From Pseudoxanthomonas sp. z9 (GTDB lineage Bacteria; Pseudomonadota; Gammaproteobacteria; Xanthomonadales; Xanthomonadaceae): a stretch of DNA of 64,000 nucleotides. The notes beneath the pieces are model-generated. The model had not been told where the DNA came from. It was given only the letters and a program-made list of their open reading frames with translations, and did no database searches. A program made the position numbers and the translations under genes. The stretch is taken from assembly GCF_006542425.1 (NCBI RefSeq), contig NZ_VFID01000003.1, forward strand, positions 399,321 to 463,320, read 5' to 3'. Each line of letters begins with the position of its first letter. The stretch's first letter is position 1. This document shows positions 51,262 to 59,900 of the stretch, piece after piece.

Positions 51262-51876
51262 TCAGGGCTTGGGGATGCGCAGGGTCTTGCTGATCATCAG
51301 CGTGCCGGAGACGGCATACAGCAGCACCAGCGGATGCAACAGCCACGGTCCCAGCCGCCAGCCACCCAGCCACAGCGCCTCGCCGATGTGGCCCAGGTAG
51401 GCCGCTACCGCCAGCACCATCACCAGCACCAGGCTGGTGGGAATCGGCGTGCCCTCGAAGTACTTCACCTTGTCGTCGCCGCCCGCCAGCGCTTCGGCGG
51501 TGACGTTGTAGCGCGCCAGCCGGCTGACGCCGCAGGCGACGAAATACGACAGCACCAGCCAGTCCCAGCCGCCCTGCATGCCGCAGGCGTAAGCGAGCGC
51601 GGCCGGGGCGACGCCGAAGGAAATCACGTCGGCCAGCGAATCCAGCTCGCGCCCCAGCACCGATGCCTGCTTGCGCCAGCGTGCCACCCGGCCGTCCAGC
51701 GCGTCGAAAATGAAAGCCAGGGGAATCAGCGCCATGCCAATCATCAGATCGCGGATCACCCCGTCCTGGAGAAAGCGCATCGCCGCGAAGATCGCGCCGG
51801 TCCCGCAGAACGCGTTGCCCAGCGTGAACCAGTCCGCAAGCTGGAAATCGCGAAGCATCGAAAAATGGCGGGACAC
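51262..51876 (-). CDS. pssA: CDP-diacylglycerol--serine O-phosphatidyltransferase (PssA, CDP-alcohol family)
   Basis: A 204-residue integral membrane enzyme for phosphatidylserine, precursor of phosphatidylethanolamine. The CDP-alcohol motif D-G-x2-A-R-x8-G-x3-D-x3-D is complete: D61, G62, A65, R66, G75, D79, D83. About six hydrophobic helices follow. Lies 53 bp upstream of phaE on the same strand. Serine specificity is inferred from overall similarity. Confidence 0.85.
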   Translation of the reverse strand: MSRHFSMLRDFQLADWFTLGNAFCGTGAIFAAMRFLQDGVIRDLMIGMALIPLAFIFDALDGRVARWRKQASVLGRELDSLADVISFGVAPAALAYACGMQGGWDWLVLSYFVACGVSRLARYNVTAEALAGGDDKVKYFEGTPIPTSLVLVMVLAVAAYLGHIGEALWLGGWRLGPWLLHPLVLLYAVSGTLMISKTLRIPKP

Positions 51877-51986
51877 GGAAACACCCGGAAATGGCCAGCC
51901 GACAGGTTAGCCCAATCGCGCCGGAGACGGTGTCCTGGCCATCGCTGCGCCCCGCCCGAACCGGGCGGGGTCGCGGACGCCCGATG

Positions 51987-53813
51987 TCAGGGCGATGACG
52001 GCAACGCCAACTGTGCCGCGTCGAGCCGGCCGGCACCGCGGCCACGGGCCTCGATGACCCGATCCGCGGATGCGCGCGCCTGCCCGTCCAACTGCGCCGA
52101 CACCTGGTCCAGCGCGGCGTACACGTGCGGTAGCAGCGGTGCATAGCGGGCCGCGTACGCCGGCAGCGCCAGGAAGCCATCGAAATGCTGTGCGTTGCGG
52201 ACCTGCCAGTACGCCACCTCGCGGCCGGCTGCCTTCGCCTGCGCCACATAGGGCGCGCTGCTGAAGGCCGGCGGCACCAGACCGTCGTCGCTGCCATGCA
52301 CCACGATCACAGGCAGGCCCGCGCGCGGCGGCTGCGCGCGCAGTTCGGCGATGCCGCGCTGCACGCGCCGCGCCGCCTCGTCCTGGCCGTCGTTGAGCGC
52401 GCGCAGGCATTGCAGGCCCGACAGGGTGAAATCGGGCGCGGCCAGGCGGGTGTCGACGATGCCCACGCCGGCGCCCGGCGGAATGCCACTGCCGTCGGCC
52501 CACCACGCCGCGCGCTCGCTGGCGGTGGCGGCGCGCGCGCTGGAATCGGGATTCAACGCCGCGAAGGAGAATCCGCAGGGATGCGCGCCGACGCCATGGC
52601 GCCCGTAGGCGGAGGCGTAGGTGACCGCAATCGCGCGCCACAGGTCGAAACCCACGCTCAGCGCGCCGGCGGTCAGCGCCTGATCGGTCCAGCCGTGTTC
52701 GCGCAGCTTCGCGTGGGCCGAACGCGCCTGCGCGGCCAGGTCGGCGCCCTCGATCAGGCCGGCCGCCTTCAGCGAGGCGCAGCGCGCCTGCCACAGCGGT
52801 TCGGCCTGCGCGCGCAGCGGCGGCTGCGGCAGGCTGTCGGCCGGCAGCGCGAGCAGCGCGCACGGCATCAGCAGCGCCGCCTCGGTGGTGTAGTCGTACA
52901 GCGAACGCGCGCCGGGACCGTTCGTGTGGATGTTGGGTTCGCCCGCCACCACCGCGTCCAGCCAGTCGCCGTCCAGTTCGGCGGCGCGCAGCACCGCACC
53001 GCCGCCATTGGAGATGCCGACCGCGATCACCCGGGTATTGTCGAAACGGAACGGCGCGGCCTGCGGAAACGCGCGATCCAGCGCGGCCAGCGCGAAGTCC
53101 GCGGCCTGCTTGACGTGCCGCCCCCAGTCCGCTTCGGGATTGTCCTGCGAATGGGCGTGCTTGATCGCCACGCCCGAGGCACCGACCGGCGCGTCGGGGA
53201 CGAACGCCAGCGGTTCGCCCAGCGCGCCGCCGCTGCCGTCCTCGCGCATGCCGGTCTGCGTGTCCAGATCGAAATAGTCGGTGCCGGCGCCCTTGTCGGT
53301 GTAGGCGACCGCGCACCCCTTCGGCAGGCCCCAGGCGCCGGCCACCGCGATGGCGCCGTAGACGCCGCGCGAACCCGACGAGGCGGTGACCACCACGCAA
53401 CGCCGCTTCAGATCGAAACCATCGGGCACCTGCACGAGTACGCGATGCGGCTGCTTCGCGCCGGGCAGCGTCGCCAGCGCGCTGTACTCGCGTCCGGGCA
53501 CCGCGGCGGTGCTGCCGTAGACCTCGCCGTAGCCGCCGGTGGCGGACAGATCGGCGATGCCGCGCCAATTGTTCCAGAGCGCGCGCCGGCGCAGTTCCGC
53601 CGGGGTCGGATGGGCGGTGTCGGCGAAGGCCGGCGGGGTCATCGCCTGCAGGCCGGCCAGGCCCAGGCCGGCAGTCAGCAGATCGTCGCTGCCGCGGTGC
53701 TCGGTGACGCGCTGCGGTTCGATCACGGTTTCGTGGGTCATGGTTCGGGTCGGGGAACTGCCGCAGGCGGCCAGCGCCATGGTCAGGGCGGCGGCCAGAG
53801 CGATACGCGCCAT
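51987..53813 (-). CDS. 3-Hydroxybutyrate oligomer hydrolase-like lipoprotein
   Basis: A 608-residue esterase resembling the D-(-)-3-hydroxybutyrate oligomer hydrolase family. The lipobox LAAC gives a lipidated Cys at 17. The nucleophile region VIAVGISNGGGAVLRAAELD contains the G-x-S-x-G serine, and VIVVHGSDDGLVPPAF and NAQHFDGFL carry acid and base. It splits 3-hydroxybutyrate oligomers to monomer, feeding the dehydrogenase gene divergent at 53940. ATG 53813 gives the signal peptide. Confidence 0.88.
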   Translation of the reverse strand: MARIALAAALTMALAACGSSPTRTMTHETVIEPQRVTEHRGSDDLLTAGLGLAGLQAMTPPAFADTAHPTPAELRRRALWNNWRGIADLSATGGYGEVYGSTAAVPGREYSALATLPGAKQPHRVLVQVPDGFDLKRRCVVVTASSGSRGVYGAIAVAGAWGLPKGCAVAYTDKGAGTDYFDLDTQTGMREDGSGGALGEPLAFVPDAPVGASGVAIKHAHSQDNPEADWGRHVKQAADFALAALDRAFPQAAPFRFDNTRVIAVGISNGGGAVLRAAELDGDWLDAVVAGEPNIHTNGPGARSLYDYTTEAALLMPCALLALPADSLPQPPLRAQAEPLWQARCASLKAAGLIEGADLAAQARSAHAKLREHGWTDQALTAGALSVGFDLWRAIAVTYASAYGRHGVGAHPCGFSFAALNPDSSARAATASERAAWWADGSGIPPGAGVGIVDTRLAAPDFTLSGLQCLRALNDGQDEAARRVQRGIAELRAQPPRAGLPVIVVHGSDDGLVPPAFSSAPYVAQAKAAGREVAYWQVRNAQHFDGFLALPAYAARYAPLLPHVYAALDQVSAQLDGQARASADRVIEARGRGAGRLDAAQLALPSSP

Positions 53814-53939
53814 CGGTAGGATTCCAGGTCCGGGAAATGCGACCAAACTAGTCGCCGCGGCGCTGGCCGTCATCGTACTTTGGTACCACGGGGACCACCG
53901 CCATCGGCTGTTAACCTAACACTTTCAGGAGGTTCCCCC

Positions 53940-54704
53940 ATGCAGACCCTTTCGATCCTCGTCACCGGCGCGGCCAGCGGCATCGGCGCCGGCGTCGCCA
54001 GCCGGCTGGCCGAAGCCGGCCACCACCTCATCGTCAGCGATCTGGACCCGGCCGCCGCCGAGACCGTCGCCGCCGGCATCCGCGCCGCCGGTGGTTCGGC
54101 CGAGTCGGTGGCGCTGGATGTGACCTCCGACGACAGCGTCGCCGTCGCGCTGGCCACGATCTCCCGCCCCGTCGACGTGCTGGTCAACAACGCGGGCCTG
54201 CAGCATGTCTCGCCGCTGGAGGAGTTTCCGCTGGGCAAATGGGATTTCCTGATCCAGGTGATGCTGGTCGGCGTGGCGCGGCTGACCCGCGCGGTCCTGC
54301 CGGGCATGCGCCAGCGCGGGTTCGGCCGCATCGTCAACATCGGCAGCATCCACGCGCTGGTCGCCAGCCCGTACAAGAGCGCCTACGTCGCCGCCAAGCA
54401 CGGCCTGGTCGGCTTCTCCAAGGTGATCGCGCTGGAAACCGCCGACACCGACATCACCATCAACACGGTCTGCCCCAGCTACGTGAAGACCCCGCTGGTG
54501 GACAAGCAGATCGCCGACCAGGCACGCACGCGCGGCATTCCGGAAGCCGAAGTGGTCAGCCAGATCATGCTCAAGCCGATGCCCAAGGGCGTGTTCATCG
54601 AAATGGACGAACTGGCCGGCATCACCGCCTTCCTGTGCTCCCCCGCCGCCCGCAACATGACCGGCCAGACCCTGGTCGTGGACGGCGGCTGGACGGTGCA
54701 GTGA
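53940..54704 (+). CDS. bdhA: D-3-hydroxybutyrate dehydrogenase
   Basis: A 254-residue short-chain dehydrogenase oxidising 3-hydroxybutyrate to acetoacetate with NAD. The cofactor motif TGAASGIG is near residue 9, NNAG at 83-86, and the catalytic S136, Y149 and K153 (SIHALVAS, SAYVAAKHG) are present. NTVCPSYVKTPLVDKQI is typical of the family. AGGAGG precedes the ATG. Opposite and divergent to the oligomer hydrolase across 126 bp. Confidence 0.93.
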   Translation: MQTLSILVTGAASGIGAGVASRLAEAGHHLIVSDLDPAAAETVAAGIRAAGGSAESVALDVTSDDSVAVALATISRPVDVLVNNAGLQHVSPLEEFPLGKWDFLIQVMLVGVARLTRAVLPGMRQRGFGRIVNIGSIHALVASPYKSAYVAAKHGLVGFSKVIALETADTDITINTVCPSYVKTPLVDKQIADQARTRGIPEAEVVSQIMLKPMPKGVFIEMDELAGITAFLCSPAARNMTGQTLVVDGGWTVQ

Positions 54705-54710
54705 AGGCCT

Positions 54711-54824
54711 GGAATCGAGAATCGGGAATGGGGAGTCGAAAGCGCAAAGAGCTCCGTTCGCCTTGTTTCCGCGCTCGTGGCCGAACGCTTCTACGATTCC
54801 CAATTCTCCATTCCCTATTCCCGG
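54711..54824. repeat. GGGAAT-rich imperfect inverted repeat
   Basis: GGAATCGAGAATCGGGAATGGG at 54711-54732 and an imperfect inverse copy (GATTCCCAATTCTCCATTCC...) at 54795-54824 fill the gap between bdhA and the response regulator gene. The pattern looks like a dispersed xanthomonad intergenic repeat and could act as a transcript-end structure. Confidence 0.55.
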
Positions 54825-54831
54825 CAACCGA

Positions 54832-55497
54832 ATGCCTACCCTGCTGATCGCCGACGACCATCCGCTGTTCCGGGCCGCGCTGCGCGGCGCGGCGGCCGAT
54901 GCCGTGGCGCGGATGTCGGTGCTGGAGGCCGAATCGCTGGACGGCGTGCTGGCGGCGCTGGACGCGCATGACGATGTGGATCTGGTGCTGCTGGATCTGC
55001 ACATGCCCGGCAACCACGGGCTGGCCGGGCTGGCCGCGATCCGCGCGCAGTTTCCCGCGGTCGCGGTGATCGTGGTGTCGGCCAACGATGACCCACGGGT
55101 GGTCCGGCGCGCGCTGGACCACGGCGCCGCCGGCTACCTGCCCAAGAGCGCGGGGCTGGAGGAACTGCGCGATGCCATCCGCAGCGTGCTCGCCTGCGAG
55201 CAATGGCTGCCGCCGGCGCTGCGCGCCACCGTGGCGCGTGCACAATCCTCGCGCCACGACGCCGAACTGGCCGCGCGCCTGGCGAGCCTGTCGCCGCAGC
55301 AGTTCCGGGTGCTGACCCTGGTGGCCGAAGGCTTGTTGAACAAGCAGATCGCCGATCGCCTGGACGTGCAGGAGCGGACCATCAAGGCCCACCTGTCGGC
55401 GATCTTCGATCGCCTGGGCGTGCGCAACCGCACCCAGGCCAGCGTGATCCTGCGCGAGCTCGAACTCAGCGATCCGGCCCGCCAGATCGAAGCGTGA
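54832..55497 (+). CDS. NarL/LuxR-family response regulator (CrbR/ErdR-like)
   Basis: A 221-residue two-component regulator. The receiver domain has ADDHPLFRAAL, phospho-acceptor D55 (LVLLDLHMPG) and K in PKSAG. The HTH is LSPQQFRVLTLVAEGLLNKQIADRLDVQERTIKAHLSAIFDRLGVRNRTQASVIL. The overall form resembles ErdR/CrbR, partners of transporter-fused kinases like the one at 56919. Start at ATG 54832; sequence upstream is the repeat. Confidence 0.9.
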   Translation: MPTLLIADDHPLFRAALRGAAADAVARMSVLEAESLDGVLAALDAHDDVDLVLLDLHMPGNHGLAGLAAIRAQFPAVAVIVVSANDDPRVVRRALDHGAAGYLPKSAGLEELRDAIRSVLACEQWLPPALRATVARAQSSRHDAELAARLASLSPQQFRVLTLVAEGLLNKQIADRLDVQERTIKAHLSAIFDRLGVRNRTQASVILRELELSDPARQIEA

Positions 55498-55509
55498 GAC
55501 GATTGCGGC

Positions 55510-55971
55510 ATGCAATCCCCGCCTGATGCCCGCATGAACGCCGCTCCCGCCCCCCGCGCCGCCACACCCGACGATGCCGCCGGGATCGCCCGCCTGTCCG
55601 GGCAGTTGGGCTATCCCGTCGATGCCGCCTCGATGGCAGCCAGGTTGCAGCAGTTGCTGCCGCGCGACAGCCATTTCATCCGGGTCGCCGCCGATGGCCC
55701 GCACCTGCTTGGCTGGATCGCCGCCGAACAACGCCTGACGCTGGAAACCGGCGACAGCTTCGAAATCGTGGGCCTGGTGGTGGACCGCGACGCCCATCGC
55801 GGCGGCATCGGTTCGGCGCTGGTCGCCGCGGTCGCGGACTGGGCCCGCTCACGTGGCGGCCCGAGACTGATCGTGCGATCCAACGTGGTTCGCACGGAAT
55901 CGCATCCGTTCTATGAACGCCTGGGGTTCGCCCGCATCAAGAGCCAGCACGTCTACCGGCGGGATCTCTGA
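55510..55971 (+). CDS. GNAT family N-acetyltransferase
   Basis: A 153-residue GNAT. The acetyl-CoA motif VVDRDAHRGGIGSALVAAVADWARSRG, then HPFYERLGFARIKSQHVYRR. The N-terminus AATPDDAAGIARLSGQLGYPVD is typical. ATG 55534 is an alternative start. It follows the regulator by 12 bp, so probably co-transcribed. Substrate unknown. Confidence 0.87.
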   Translation: MQSPPDARMNAAPAPRAATPDDAAGIARLSGQLGYPVDAASMAARLQQLLPRDSHFIRVAADGPHLLGWIAAEQRLTLETGDSFEIVGLVVDRDAHRGGIGSALVAAVADWARSRGGPRLIVRSNVVRTESHPFYERLGFARIKSQHVYRRDL

Positions 55972-56124
55972 CCCGGCAACGGTTCGCGCTCGATTCCAGT
56001 CCCCGTCATCCCGGCGAAGGCCTGAATCCATCGACGCGAAATCCGGGCCATGGTCAAGTGGAAAACCCTGGTCATTTTTTCGCCATCCATCTTGACAGGT
56101 CCATGGCGCAAGGGCCGCGTGGGC

Positions 56125-56133
56125 TTATCCACA
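56125..56133 (+). promoter_or_regulatory. DnaA-box consensus TTATCCACA, copy 1
   Basis: Exact match to the DnaA-box consensus TTATNCACA, in the first 136-bp unit. Binding not shown. Confidence 0.55.
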
Positions 56134-56181
56134 TGTTTGTCCGCGAACCATCCACATGCGCTGTGGAAAACCTGAAACTTT

Positions 56182-56201
56182 CGTTTCACGGACGTGAAAC
56201 G
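56182..56201. promoter_or_regulatory. 20-bp palindrome CGTTTCACG-GA-CGTGAAACG
   Basis: Perfect 9-bp arms with a 2-bp spacer. The arms contain the parS half-site GTTTCAC/GTGAAAC, but they are spaced 4 bp wider than in true parS, so ParB binding is doubtful. May be an operator or an RNA hairpin. Confidence 0.5.
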
Positions 56202-56260
56202 CAATGGTCATTTTTTCGCCAACCTGCTTGACAGCCTTGCCGCACAAGGCTGCCCGGCGC

Positions 56261-56269
56261 TTATCCACA
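56261..56269 (+). promoter_or_regulatory. DnaA-box consensus TTATCCACA, copy 2
   Basis: Second exact TTATCCACA, 136 bp after the first and in the same orientation. Confidence 0.55.
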
Positions 56270-56353
56270 TGTTTCTCCGGATTCGGTCCACACAAGATGT
56301 GGACAACCGCGCCAGCTCATTCCGCGTAATGCGGATGACGCGCCCGCGCGCGA

Positions 56354-56842
56354 TCAGATGCGCGAGTACTGCCAGGACACCATGCGTCCGACGCGGTACG
56401 GCATCACCCCGTGGAACCCGCGCGGATCCGCGTCGAACACCAGCGGCAGGAAATGGCGGTCGCCGTCCCACAGCGGCAACTCCAGGATCCGCTCCACCGG
56501 TACCCATTCCAGCGCGCCTTCCGGATTGCGCTCATGGGGCGTGCCGGAATACGCGGTGATCAGGAACACGAAGCCCAGCCAGTCCTCGCCCTGCTTGCCG
56601 AAGCCCGGCCAGCTGATGGTGCCGCGCAGCGCCAGTTCGTCGCATTCGATGCCGGCCTCCTCGCGGATCTCGCGGCGCATGCCGGCCACCACGTCCTCGT
56701 CCGGCTCGATCTTCCCGCCCAGCCCGTTGTACTTGCCCAGGTGCTGATCGTCGGGCCGCGCATTGCGGTGGATGAGCAGTACCTGCGAGCGATCCGGCGA
56801 CAGGACATAGCCGAGCGTGGCGACGATGGGGGTATACGGCAT
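56354..56842 (-). CDS. NUDIX hydrolase (8-oxo-dGTP/MutT-like)
   Basis: A 162-residue pyrophosphohydrolase. The Nudix box GGKIEPDEDVVAGMRREIREEAGI (residues 42-65) is complete. HRNARPDDQHLGKYNGLGGK and SWPGFGKQGEDWLGFVF resemble the human MTH1/8-oxo-dGTPase group. It probably sanitises oxidised nucleotides. Lies between the kinase and the tandem repeat on the minus strand. Confidence 0.9.
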   Translation of the reverse strand: MPYTPIVATLGYVLSPDRSQVLLIHRNARPDDQHLGKYNGLGGKIEPDEDVVAGMRREIREEAGIECDELALRGTISWPGFGKQGEDWLGFVFLITAYSGTPHERNPEGALEWVPVERILELPLWDGDRHFLPLVFDADPRGFHGVMPYRVGRMVSWQYSRI

Positions 56843-56918
56843 GGCGGGACGTGGGTCGGAAAACCGCCATTCTAGCCGCGCGCGCCGTTCCGCTCCCGGC
56901 CAACCGAGCGGAGGCGGC

Positions 56919-59900
56919 TTACGGCATCGTGGCCATGCCGCCCACGCGTGCCGCCAGCAGGCGGTCCAGCACCGACTTCAGCGCCAGCGGACGCACCGGT
57001 TTCGCAAGCAGAGACAGATCTGCCTCGCGCACCGCACGGCGCACCGCGTCGGTCTGATCGGCGGACAGGATGAGGCAGGGGGGCGCCCCGAACCGCGCCG
57101 CCAGGCGCCGCCACAGCGCCACGCCGGTGTCGCCGGCGTCCAGGTGGAAGTCGAACAGCCATGCATCGGCCGGCGCTCGTGCCAGTTGCGCTTCCGCGGC
57201 CTCGCCATCGGCGGCACTGGCCACCTCGCAGCCCCATCCCAGCAGGGTCTGGCGAAGCGCATCGAGCGCGGCCGGATCATTGTCCACCGCCAGTACGCGC
57301 AGGCCGGCCAGACGGGCGCGCGACACGCCCGCGGACACGTGCGCCGCGGTCGGCGCGGCGACTGTCGGCAGCTCGACGGTGAAGGCGGACCCGCGTCCGG
57401 GCCGACTGCGCAAGCCCAGTGGCGCTTCCAGCAGTGCGGCGATGCGGTCGGCAATGGACAGGCCCAGCCCGAGTCCCTGCCCGACCGCCTCCTCGCCGCG
57501 CCGGAACTCGTCGAAGATCAACCGCCGCTCCGGCTCGCGGATGCCGGGGCCGGTATCCAGCACCTCGATCCGCAAGCATCCCCGCGCGCCGCGGCGCGCG
57601 CCCAGCAGCACGCCGCCCCGCGCGGTGTAGCGGATGGCATTGGCGAGGAAGTTCTGCAGGATCCGCCTCAGCAACTGTGGATCGCTGTGCACCCAGGCAC
57701 GGCTGGGCCGATAGCGGAAGCGCAGGCCATGCTCGGCAGCCAGCACGCCGAATTCCGACGCCAGCGGTTCCAGCACCTCGGACAACGGAAAATCACGCGG
57801 CTCCGGCACCAGGCCGCCGGCTTCCAGCCGCGACATGTCGAGCAGGCCGGTCAGCAGATCGGTGGTGGAATCCAGCGCGCCGCGGATCTGCCGCGCCGAC
57901 TGGCGCGCGCCGTCGTCGGGCAACTGCTGGGCGAGCGCATCGGTGAACAGGTGGGCGGCATGCAGCGGTTGCAGCAGGTCGTGGCCGATCGCGGTTAGGA
58001 AGCGGCTCTTGGCGTCGTTGGCGTGCTCGGCTTCACGCTTGGCGGTTTCCAGCAGTGCGGTGCGCTCGGCCACGCGCTGTTCCAGGGTTTCGTTGGCGCG
58101 CTTGAGATCCCGCTCGGCATGGCGCGAGGCGGTGACGTCGGTGTAGGTGGCGACGAAGCCGCCGCCGGGCATCGGGTTGCCGCGGATTTCCACGATGCTG
58201 CCATCGGGGAATACGCGCTCGGTCAGATGTGGCGTGCCGGCGCGCATGAACGCGATGCGGCGTTGCAGCGCGCGTTCGTCCTGGCCGCGATGCGGCATGC
58301 GCTGCAACGCCCAGCGGGTCAGGTCGGCGATCGGCCGGCCGACCTGCAGCAATTCCGGCGGAAACCCGAACATCTGCTCGTAGCGGCGGTTCCAGGCGAC
58401 CAGCCGCTGTTCGCGATCGACCACGCTGATGCCCTGGCTCATGTTGTGCAGCGCCGCTTCCAGCACCTGCTGGTTGAAGCGCAGATCCTGCGAAGCCTCG
58501 CCGACGATCGCCGCGACCGTATCCAGATCCCGGCTCTCGCGGCGCGCCGCGTCCAGCAGCAGGCGTGCCGATGCTGATCCCAGCACCGCGGAGAGTTCCC
58601 GCTCCAGCCGCGCCTCCATCACCGCCGGCACCGGGCCGTTGCGCGGCGCGCCGGCGAGCAGTTCCTCCACCCGCTCCCGCGACAGGAAGCGCCGCCCCGC
58701 CTCGCCCAGACTCTGTCGATCCAGATTGCGCTGGCGCTGGTGCGGCGCCTCCCGGCGCCAGGCCATCGCCAGCAGGGTGGCGGCGGTACCGGTGAACAGG
58801 CTCACGCCCACCGCGCGCCCCAGCGGACTCCAGCCAGTCAGGCCGAACATGCCCTGCGGCGACAGCCACGCCTGTCCGAACGGCCCTTCCCGCAGCCACT
58901 CGGGTGCGCTGCCGGACGCCAACAGCAGGGTCGGCAACAGCAAGACCCAGGCCCAGGCCAGGAAGCCGGCGACCACGCCGACGATCGCCGCGCGCGGCGG
59001 CGTCTGCGGGCGCCACACCGCGAACGCCAGCACTGGCGCCAGCGTGGCCAGCGCCGAGAACGACACCGCGCCGACGTCGGCCAGCGCATCGCTGCCGGTG
59101 ACCAACCGGCTGTACGCCCACGACAACAGCATGATCACCGCGATGCCGGCTCGGCGCAGCGCCAGCAGCGCGCCGCGCTGATCGCCGCCATCGCGGCGCG
59201 ACCACGCACCGCGCAGCAGGCCGGGCGCGAACCAGTGATTGCCGATCATCAGGCTGAGGGTCAGCGTGCTGACCACCACCATGCCGGTGGCCGCGCTCAG
59301 GCCGCCGAGGAAGGCGAACAACGCCAGCCCCTCGTGGCCCTGCGAGAACGGCAGCGCCAGCGCGTACATGTCCGACGGCACCGCGCCGCCCAGCAGCGCC
59401 ATGCCGGCCTGCGCCAGCGGCAGTCCGGGCAGCGCGATCAGCACCAGGTACAGCGGGAACAGCCAGCGCGCGGTGCGCACGTGGCGCTCGTCGCGGCATT
59501 CGACCACCGCCACGTGGAACTGGTGCGGCAGGATGAACATCGCCAGCGCGCCCAGCAGCACGAACGGCGCGAACCCGCCGGACGGCTGTGGCGGCAACGG
59601 CGCAGCCGGCAGTTCCGGCCATTCGCGCAGGCCGAACCAGACGAAGGCGCCGAGCGCCAGCATCGCCGCCAGCTTGAAGATCGACTCGAACGCCATCGCC
59701 AGCACCAGCCCGCGATTGTGCTCGGCGGCGCTGGCCCGGCGGGTACCGAACAACATCGCGAACAGTGCCATGGCCAGCGCCACGTACAGGCCGCTGTCGC
59801 GCCAGAACGGCAACGCCTGGCCCGCCTCGCCGGCATCCAGGGTGAGCGTGGCGAAGCTCATCGCCACCGCCTTCAGTTGCAGCGCGATGTAGGGAATCAG

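Larger units (their letters stand above)
56064..56335. repeat. 136-bp tandem direct repeat, two diverged copies
   Basis: TGGTCATTTTTTCGCCA (56069 and 56205), CTTGACAG (56091 and 56227) and CTTATCCACATGTTT (56124 and 56260) each recur exactly 136 bp apart. Between these blocks the copies differ, but each ends in a CCACA...TGTGG hairpin. Function unknown. Confidence 0.85.
55972..56353. other. Gene-free 382-bp stretch with tandem repeat and DnaA-box-like sites
   Basis: No credible gene on either strand. It holds the 136-bp tandem repeat, two TTATCCACA sequences, two perfect TTGACA hexamers, a GTCCACA hairpin and a 20-bp palindrome listed separately. It lies between converging genes, so it is not a simple promoter region. 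Confidence 0.7.

Noticed and set aside
56182..56201. A functional parS centromere site
   Set aside because: The half-sites are 4 bp too far apart and parA/parB are not in the window.
55972..56353. Chromosomal replication origin
   Set aside because: DnaA-box sequences are present, but dnaA, dnaN, rpmH or gidA are not nearby, there is no AT-rich unwinding element, and only two exact boxes are seen.
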